Below, in pieces: positions 23,901 to 64,000 of a DNA stretch of 64,000 bases. Position 1 is the first letter of the stretch, and each line of letters begins with the position of its first letter. The notes under the pieces are model-generated. The model had not been told where the DNA came from. It was given only the letters and a program-made list of their open reading frames with translations, and did not search any database. Origin of the DNA: Undaria pinnatifida (lineage: Eukaryota > Sar > Phaeophyceae > Laminariales > Alariaceae); NCBI GenBank assembly GCA_012845835.1, contig JABAKD010000020.1:4289243-4353242 (forward strand), given 5' to 3'. The position numbers and the translations under genes were made by a program.

Positions 23901-25349
23901 GCAGCATCACGAACCTACAAATGGTATATGCAATGCAGAATCACGAAGCTACAAATGGTATATGCACAGCAGCAGCTAGGCGTCGTGGAGAACTGCGAAC
24001 TCTCAATATTTTTGAACCCCCGGTAGTCTACAGCAGCACGTACATGTACATGATGTACAGCAGTAGCTGAAGCTATGATGAGCCTGCAGCATGACGAAGC
24101 TACAAATGGTATATGCACAGCAGCATCACGAAGCTACAAATAAATGGTATATGCACAGCAGCATCACGAAGCTACAAATGGTATATGCACAGCAGCAGCT
24201 GTGGCCGCGCCTTTCTGCGTAGCAACGCAGAGCGTCACCCAGCTGGGGTGAACCGCCATGCTCTCCCATAATTTCCAGGCTGCCTTCTCGCATTGTTCCG
24301 CCGCACACGGGAAATCGGGAAAAAATTGTCGGCATTTTCCCTTTCCAGTATCTCCCATATATGAATTAACAAACTTCGTCTAACTCTTGGCATTACTTCT
24401 TACCCTCTTAATACTTACTATCCTGCGCTGCAACCGGCGGCCGTCCAGGCCGCCGGCGTAGCCCCTTGTATCTTATATAGATGCCTCCCGCACTCGATAT
24501 CGGGGGTCCTCTTCTGTAGAGCTCTGTATTTGGCCCGTGCAATGTTCCTGTTTTTTTCAATGCTGCTGTATGCGCGGACGCATAATTAGTCTATAGTCTA
24601 TGTATATTTACAGGCTAGACTACTGCTTGTACCATTGTTTCAGCAACAGCAGTAGCACGCGTTTGATACACTTATGATGCTCATATAGACTAGTCTAATA
24701 TCAAGCATAGGAAATCGTATTCACGTAATACTGGGTGGTATCGTACATACCAGGGCATACCAGGGCTGTTCATGTATGAGCATCCACACCCTTCGGCGGG
24801 ACGGTAAGAGGGTTTTTGCCCACCAGGTAAAAGATCAGCGCAATGTACTCGTTCATAAGTAGTGTACGCGCGCGAGGATGGACACAGGCCAGCGTTATCG
24901 ACCCTACAATATAGCCGTAGGGCATGATACCAGCAGGCCACACATCATACGCACTGTACGCAAGAACGTGGATACAGCAGAGACTCACGACAGCAGAGAC
25001 TCACGTTGTCGTCACTACTGGTAGCGTTGCTGTCGCTCGATTCCTGCCGGCCTCGCCGCCGCGACGAAGGCGAAAGGCCACCCTTCGGCTTCAACTCTTT
25101 CAAGCGCGAACGCAACCCCGAACGAGAAAGCTGTGGCCCGCCCTTCATCGCCCCTGCTTTCCCCGTGTCATCTCGCGATGGCGATCTAGATGGAGATGAT
25201 GAGCTGTTGTTGTTGTTGTTCTCGTCGCCTGCTGGGTATCTTCCACCAGTCTTGTTCTTGGGCTGCGCTCCCGCGACGCTATCGAGAGTAGTTTCTGCGT
25301 CGTCGTTGTCTTCGCCCGTTGCACCCAGTCGTTGTCGAGCGGAGCTCAT
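588..25349 (-). CDS. AHI1: Jouberin (AHI1)-like WD40 protein, 17-exon gene model
   Basis: This is a spliced gene model covering the coding extent; the exons are listed separately. Known role of the family: jouberin is a transition-zone/basal-body protein needed for cilium assembly and signalling. Seen here: the translated exons follow the jouberin order. First comes a low-complexity, charged N-terminus. Next is the motif around VHIVDSSTGRYL, then ATQPWAM...WEESLVF, then KIAWAFLRPIGA, then RRYPATLTVEV. A WD40 propeller follows, with LSASADGTAK/VW, LVVTGAFDRRLRLWDV, LYSGDGVGAIIVW, LRLLDLG and VVSGSEKGQVRVWEA. Introns have GT-AG ends, and intron phases agree across every junction from exon 5 to exon 13. 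The predicted product is about 1,390 aa, close to the roughly 1,200 aa of the human protein. I see no SH3 domain such as the vertebrate protein carries at its C-terminus; it may be absent, or lie beyond the window. The start, the 3' end and two junctions remain uncertain. Confidence 0.82.
813..4350 (-). other. AHI1-like intron 16
   Basis: This intron of about 3.5 kb lies between the last two coding exons. It contains several C/G homopolymers (about 817-830, 1320-1334, 2143-2161, 2686-2697). A near-duplicate pair sits at about 2,600-2,690 and 2,700-2,785 (shared TGATAAACTGGTGCATTC). One copy of the TTTCGACGAAA dispersed repeat lies near 3,100. No additional conserved exon was recognised. Confidence 0.6.
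3099..3172 (+). repeat. TTTCGACGAAA dispersed repeat, copy 1
   Basis: It runs from CGATCGGAGTATCACACA through AGCTTGCAAAGATGA and TTTCGACGAAATCTTCGA to TCACAGCTGGAG. The same roughly 75-bp unit recurs in both orientations at about 32,500, 37,860 and 53,750, with partial copies near 38,021 and 42,425. The core TTTCGACGAAA is an 11-bp near-palindrome. Confidence 0.75.
4351..4506 (-). CDS. AHI1: AHI1-like exon 16, WD40 blade
   Basis: It has 52 codons in phase 0, acceptor after a CA-repeat tract (ACACAAAAG) and donor CTGCAG|GTGGGG. The peptide RASFSPDGRFVVSGSEKGQV then RVWEAQEGKRVRTPLQ is a textbook WD40 blade, matching the [21 protein letters not shown] blade of jouberin. Confidence 0.88.
5222..5578. 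repeat. Minisatellite of about 55 bp, about 7 copies
   Basis: Tandem units built on GAGCCATCCCACGGTAGGGG then TGCAGCCGAAGTTTCTAAGA, alternating two spacer types (GAGCAATGAG or GAGCTTCGGAG). It lies in intron 15 of the AHI1-like gene. Related single units appear near 27,635 and 49,300, so the sequence is also dispersed. The array is free of stops on the minus strand, but this looks incidental. Confidence 0.85.
6321..6449 (-). CDS. AHI1: AHI1-like exon 15, WD40 blade
   Basis: It has 43 codons in phase 0, acceptor CACGTAG and donor TACCAG|GTACGA. The peptide DLVGKAITSLALTSRLRRGQ then LLVQAHGNTLRLLDLGTYQ aligns with the jouberin blade ending LLIHTKDSTLRIMDLR. Alternative acceptors a few codons away are possible. 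Confidence 0.8.
7070..7189 (-). CDS. AHI1: AHI1-like exon 14, WD40 blade
   Basis: It follows a CCACGCAAG acceptor in phase 0. The peptide VVHESHVNTIAYDPKSNRLY then SGDGVGAIIVWRRA parallels jouberin's SFINSLCF...MYSGDCTGVIVVW. The 3' end is uncertain: phase 0 donors GTGGAG (used here) and GTTCTC about 15 nt further on both keep the frame to exon 15, and the frame stays open to about 7,020. Confidence 0.8.
7807..7952 (-). CDS. AHI1: AHI1-like exon 13, WD40 blade
   Basis: Acceptor CTTCCCCCGGTGCAG restores the frame left by exon 12 (1+2 nt). The peptide ECALVVTGAFDRRLRLWDV is a canonical WD40 blade end. It then runs through TAASQGGRAKMLGTLSNK to a GTCCGT donor in phase 0. Confidence 0.88.
8584..8936. 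repeat. AACAGC hexanucleotide array
   Basis: About 350 bp of (CAACAG)n with scattered variants (CAAGAG, CAGTAA, GAAACA). It lies in intron 12 of the AHI1-like gene and starts about 30 nt after the exon 12 donor on the minus strand. All frames through it are long and low-complexity (poly-Leu, poly-Cys, Ala-Val), which is a property of the repeat and not evidence of coding. Confidence 0.95.
8969..9084 (-). CDS. AHI1: AHI1-like exon 12
   Basis: Acceptor TTCCTCTGCAG and strong donor GCGG|GTGAGCG; enters after phase 2 and ends in phase 1. The peptide EPRLACVLQHSPPCFVYAAV is followed by FQPAVIDLARSTIA, aligning with the jouberin LPHPSFVYTAKFHPAV segment. A long AACAGC hexamer array begins about 30 bp inside the following intron. 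Confidence 0.82.
9731..9858 (-). CDS. AHI1: AHI1-like exon 11
   Basis: It begins at CCCGTGGACAG|GTG with VWRVSSGSDAEDGG, supplying the VW that completes the WD40 repeat left open by exon 10. The rest is a Gly/Ala-rich loop (GASAADGALATERRRVF). The donor TTCGAAA|GTGTTA gives phase 2, which fits exon 12. The donor is not a strong consensus, so the 3' end is less certain than the start. Confidence 0.7.
10545..10985. repeat. CCGGCACTATAGAG minisatellite
   Basis: About 12 degenerate tandem units of roughly 34 bp, each with GGCACTATAGAGA, CAGTGGCACTATTCAA or a close variant. It lies in intron 10 of the AHI1-like gene. Shorter stretches with the same CCGGCACTATA motif occur at about 5,950-6,080, 32,380-32,620 and 53,455-53,610. 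Confidence 0.8.
11100..11333 (-). CDS. AHI1: AHI1-like exon 10, first WD40 blades
   Basis: It has 78 codons, phase 0 at both ends, acceptor ACATATAG and donor GCAAAG|GTAGGT. The peptide VYAGQNGAITLAFSGSGALL is followed by an Ala-Cys stretch and then RLIDTETGRCRHELKGH, VYSLVWSPGDSLLLSASADG and TAK. This covers one complete blade and most of a second, with the GH and SASADGTA/VW landmarks of WD40 repeats in the same order as jouberin. Confidence 0.9.
12044..12268. repeat. GGGTC-family element, copy 1 (short core)
   Basis: Bounded by CCAGGGATTTTGCACGGGTC on the left and GACCCGCGAAAAAGCCCTGG on the right, which are imperfect inverted repeats of each other. The interior has degenerate GACCC/GGGTC pentamers but no long array. 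It lies in intron 9 of the AHI1-like gene. Confidence 0.7.
12372..12926. repeat. GGGTC-family element(s), copy 2 with two arrays
   Basis: It contains an uninterrupted (GGGTC)n run from about 12,498 to 12,588 and a second degenerate run from about 12,755 to 12,860. The right end is GACCCGCGAAAAGCCCTG. A terminus-like stretch near 12,615-12,675 suggests two adjacent or nested elements. It lies in the same intron as copy 1. Confidence 0.75.
13336..13528 (-). CDS. AHI1: AHI1-like exon 9
   Basis: The acceptor CGGCAG|C completes a serine codon left by exon 8, so phases 2 and 1 fit exactly. The peptide begins YEALAAMHDKSREDRK, runs through an alanine stretch, and ends KEPCVLPDRLLHR at a strong GTAAGAG donor. 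The end aligns with the PGQACRIPNKHLF region that precedes the first WD40 blade in jouberin. Confidence 0.72.
14325..14519 (-). CDS. AHI1: AHI1-like exon 8
   Basis: The peptide STRRYPATLTVEVGPTP matches the jouberin YPSTLYVTVRGLKVP block. It ends at CATCAACTCAG|GTATCC in phase 2. The acceptor is placed at CTCGAG so that the phase fits exon 7, but its polypyrimidine tract is poor. An in-frame TGA lies just upstream, so the true start is between about 14,500 and 14,533, or a further exon lies in the 1.7-kb gap to exon 7. Confidence 0.68.
16263..16390 (-). CDS. AHI1: AHI1-like exon 7
   Basis: Acceptor TTTGTCGTTCAG is followed by GDGLAKIAWAFLRPIGARG, matching the KIAWAFLKLLGANG block of jouberin. 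The exon ends GATAAGGG|GTAAGG in phase 2. The following residues (TGGKRPPPSLFSEQDKG) correspond in position to a poorly conserved linker. Confidence 0.85.
16956..17171 (-). CDS. AHI1: AHI1-like exon 6
   Basis: It has 72 codons, phase 0 at both ends, acceptor TTTTCTAG and donor GCAAG|GTGCGC. The peptide contains CEIVPAAATQPWAM, then MWEESLVFAESYRRLL, then ALVLFELVDVAA. In order and spacing this parallels the jouberin core (ILPIMTQP..., EWEEQIVFNE..., VILFFEILDF as I recall it). It is one of the clearest diagnostic exons, because this block lies outside the generic WD40 region. Confidence 0.88.
17590..17808. repeat. MITE-like family of about 240 bp, copy 1
   Basis: It starts with TCAACGAAATCGCCAGTTTT and ends with TTCGTTAAAGAAAACCGCGG. 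The two ends contain inverted TTTCTTTAACGAA-like sequences. Close relatives are at about 30,770, 33,680 and 46,110, in both orientations. It lies in intron 5 of the AHI1-like gene. Confidence 0.65.
17852..18139 (-). CDS. AHI1: AHI1-like exon 5, lineage-specific insert
   Basis: The end is clear: peptide TTTFEERTTWDISA followed by a strong GTGAGTGATG donor, phase 0. The start is uncertain. A GATAAG acceptor gives 96 codons in phase 0, joining exons 4 and 6, but a better-looking CTCAG lies about 45 bp further in. The peptide is Ser/Gly/Glu-rich and sits where jouberin has a variable stretch between its two conserved motifs. No opposite-strand gene is evident. Confidence 0.55.
18418..18440. repeat. 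C homopolymer, about 20 bp
   Basis: A nearly pure C run in intron 4 of the AHI1-like gene. Many similar tracts occur across the window, often close to splice sites or repeat ends. Confidence 0.9.
19019..19142 (-). CDS. AHI1: AHI1-like exon 4, conserved pre-WD40 motif
   Basis: It encodes VHIVSTDALPEDSRITGP followed by MIVVHIVDSSTGRYLTK. This matches the jouberin segment just before its conserved core, where the human protein reads HVVDEHTGQYVKK as I recall it. It ends NNLE at a strong GTAAGC donor in phase 0. The upper boundary is placed at an ACTATAG acceptor. The open frame extends further upstream to about 19,300, so the exon may be longer; its entry phase does not directly match the end of exon 3, so either a small exon is missing or the acceptor differs. 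Confidence 0.75.
20701..21927 (-). CDS. AHI1: AHI1-like exon 3, large low-complexity exon
   Basis: This is the largest exon: 409 codons, phase 0 at both ends, with acceptor GCCGCAG|GCAATC and donor TTGGAG|GTACGG. The peptide begins AISDEYRRDRNKGPVV and is rich in Ser, Gly, Arg, Glu and Asp, with no recognisable fold until a more hydrophobic end (FLYGWFGGLVARPWPGVGLA). Long disordered N-termini ahead of the conserved region are normal for jouberin homologues. The open frame continues past the donor, but that extension looks like intron. Confidence 0.65.
22039..22894. repeat. GGGTC-family element, copy 3 (giant core)
   Basis: The left end is CAGGGTTTTTTCACGGGTC and the right end is the inverted GTGAAAAACCCTG. 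Between them (about 22,104-22,827) lie roughly 145 GGGTC units with only a few variants (GGATC, GAGTC, GTTCG, single-base slips). It lies in intron 2 of the AHI1-like gene. Because the unit is 5 bp without a stop in any phase, all six frames stay open for about 250-290 codons; I do not treat these as genes. G-triplets separated by two bases are predicted to be able to form G-quadruplexes. Confidence 0.95.
23388..23558 (-). CDS. AHI1: AHI1-like exon 2 (frame uncertain)
   Basis: The segment lies between a CACAG acceptor and a strong GTAAGG donor. In the frame that joins exons 1 and 3 in phase 0 it reads 57 codons of arginine-rich sequence (GTIFRRSRRRSRRR...). A second open frame through the same DNA looks more protein-like (FFGDLVVDLDVEASRARYGA). 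That frame would need the acceptor at CTGTGTGCAG further upstream and would not fit the phase of exon 3. I favour the phase-consistent frame, but only weakly. Confidence 0.42.
23757..24202. repeat. Nested tandem duplication in AHI1-like intron 1
   Basis: A unit of about 145 bp starting GGCGTAGTGGAGAACTGCGA occurs twice (about 23,757 and 23,968). Each copy ends in several shorter tandem units of about 34 bp containing CATCACGAAGCTACAAATGG and TATATGCACAGCAG. This gives a two-level repeat structure and indicates recent local duplication. Confidence 0.85.
25005..25349 (-). CDS. AHI1: AHI1-like exon 1 (putative first coding exon)
   Basis: The frame opens at an ATG (peptide MSSARQRLGATGEDND) and runs 115 codons to a strong donor, GACAAC|GTGAGT, in phase 0. 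The product is hydrophilic, with an asparagine/serine run and basic patches, like the disordered N-terminus of jouberin. The frame stays open upstream of this ATG to about 25,570, where there is an in-frame TGA, so an upstream exon joining through an AG near 25,534 cannot be excluded. The donor region is tandemly duplicated, giving two GTGAGTCTCTGCTG copies about 15 bp apart. Confidence 0.55.
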
Positions 25350-26856
25350 TTCGATGGGGTTGTCACCACGGTCGTCGTCTTCTTCTTTCTTTGCACGACG
25401 AGTAGATGCTTCTCCTCCCAAATCTTCTTCGCCTTTGGCTTCCGTCTGTGCTAGGGTGCCGGGCGTGCTCCGGGCGACGAGCGCATGATCGTCGTCCCGT
25501 CGTCGCGATCTTGGATCACCGATCTTTTTTTCGCTACCGATATGGACGAAATTATAGATATCGTATATTCATATAAATTAATATCAAATAGTTTATTATG
25601 TTAAAGTCAAAATGGAATGTATCTGCGGGTGCACGAAAAAAGCCTCGCAAATAAGTCGAAACCCTTTCTTGCCGAAGATACCGCACACGAAGATCTACTG
25701 CTGTACTACATACAGCAGGCAGCCGGGGACGAAGCGCATCCTGCGCATCCATCTTCAGTCTCCTTGTACTGTTGGGGCACTTGCTTGTGGCTGTCCATTG
25801 TCAACTTCAATCGAAGTAGTCAACGCATCGTGACGAAGATGACGCGCACAGAGGAATTGCGGGTGACTGAAGACGGCAGGATATACAGCAGCGGCCGCAG
25901 ATCCTATCCCAATGGCGACAGCTATTCGGTGCGTAACACGGTACCACTGGTACATGCATCATGGTGTCCAAGGGGAACTCTATTGGGGGGTCTCGAGGCT
26001 CCAGCCGCTGCATGATACGAAGTGGTCGTGTGTCTCAATTTGAGCCGAAGACCTTTTTTTCTCGTACCCTGGTGTAGTCTATAGTCTATGCAGCAGTAAC
26101 TGCTGTATGGCAGTTCGAAAACGATTAATAATATTAATATCATATTGTATGAAAACATGCTCGATCGTAAGTACGCAATACCGTATGTGTCAAGGCGGTA
26201 CCGTTCTGATACGAGTATATCAGGTGCGTGACAAGGCGGTATACCTGGTACGCATGACCAGAATAAATACCAGGGACTTGAGTAATTTTGTGTATACGAC
26301 GAGTGTTGTACAACTATTGGTGGCAGCATTGCATGTATGCGCATGGTGCCAGTTGGGCGTGTGGCCGTCGCTCGGCCGAACGAACCGACTGCTCCGTGGC
26401 TCGGCCTCGTCGCTCGGTTACTACGATAGATAGTCGGGCAGCCTTGGGGCATCGAGGTCGCTCGCGCTGTCGCTCGGTCGCTCGGGCGCCAGGCGCGCTA
26501 GTACTGCATATATATATATGTACCATGCCGGTTACATATTGGTAGAGGCTCGAGTGCCGGGGCCGCGGTGCTTATACTCGTGTGCATAGAGGCCTGAAGA
26601 TTGTGCCGTGTTATACTACTGAAATCCTCGTGCGGTATGTCTTTCACCCCTGTATGTGCTGTATGTGCTGTATGTGCTGTATGTGCTGCATAGTGAAGCA
26701 ACTACTCCGGAATATCCGTCGTACCTGGCACCTGCTTGCCAGGCAACCGTGGTGTGTCTCATCCAAAAGGTGTCTAATGCGTGTGATGTCGATGGCGCCC
26801 CCCTTCCGACCTAACCCTCCCTATTTCTCGTCGCACGCACGTGTTATGGTGATGTC
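25350..26856. promoter_or_regulatory. Intergenic region between divergent genes
   Basis: About 1.5 kb separates the putative ATG of the AHI1-like gene (minus) from that of the MORN gene (plus). I see no conserved exon within it. It includes a 9-bp tandem repeat, TGTATGTGC, of about five units near 26,650-26,695, a short TA run near 26,507-26,520 and several GGTACC-containing short palindromes. A shared bidirectional promoter is an inference from gene orientation only; no RFX-type X-box was confidently identified by eye. Confidence 0.45.
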
Positions 26857-63938
<37,082 letters not shown>

Positions 63939-64000
63939 TCGGGGAAAGTCACGCTTGTGGTCACTTGTAACTGTGGTCAACCGTGTGCGCTGGTGGGCAG

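Overview
This is a eukaryotic nuclear window. It holds two large, intron-rich genes that point away from each other. Most of the rest is intron packed with simple repeats, dispersed repeat families and one retroelement. No bacterial features (Shine-Dalgarno sites, operons) are visible. Both genes are of types found in flagellate or ciliate eukaryotes. The many microsatellites, long C/G homopolymers, long introns and a DIRS-like element would fit an alga such as a stramenopile. That lineage call is a weak guess.

Left half, minus strand (about 0.6-25.3 kb): I assembled 17 exons by splice sites, reading phase and similarity to jouberin (AHI1), a ciliary transition-zone protein. The order is a low-complexity N-terminus (exons 1-3), the conserved pre-WD40 region (exons 4-9) and a WD40 propeller (exons 10-17). 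Phases chain cleanly from exon 5 to exon 13. The junctions between exons 3 and 4, between 14 and 15, and the far 3' end are less certain.

Middle (25.35-26.86 kb): about 1.5 kb of intergenic DNA between the two putative start codons, which may act as a shared bidirectional promoter.

Right half, plus strand (26.86-63.94 kb): a MORN-repeat gene of 12 small exons. About 1.17 kb of coding sequence is spread over 37 kb (about 3% coding). All exon phases join, and one intron (after exon 5) appears to use a GC-AG boundary. The product would be about 388 aa with roughly 13 MORN repeats. Both genes are plausible cilium/flagellum components, so a co-regulated divergent pair is an attractive inference.

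Mobile and repeated DNA: intron 8 of the MORN gene carries a 4.0-kb tyrosine-recombinase retroelement (54,086-58,092) with split direct repeats in the order A1-B1-A2-B2. It has a gag-like ORF, a remnant of RNase H and an intact recombinase ORF, but the reverse transcriptase is gone, so it is an internal-deletion derivative. Other items include six copies of a repeat family whose ends are inverted AGGGCTTTTCACGGGTC-like sequences around an expanded GGGTC array; a 375-bp terminal-inverted-repeat element containing tRNA T-arm-like sequences; a TCACTCGCGCGAGTGA-palindrome family with variable cores, seen only in the MORN introns; a roughly 240-bp MITE-like family; and many minisatellites and microsatellites.
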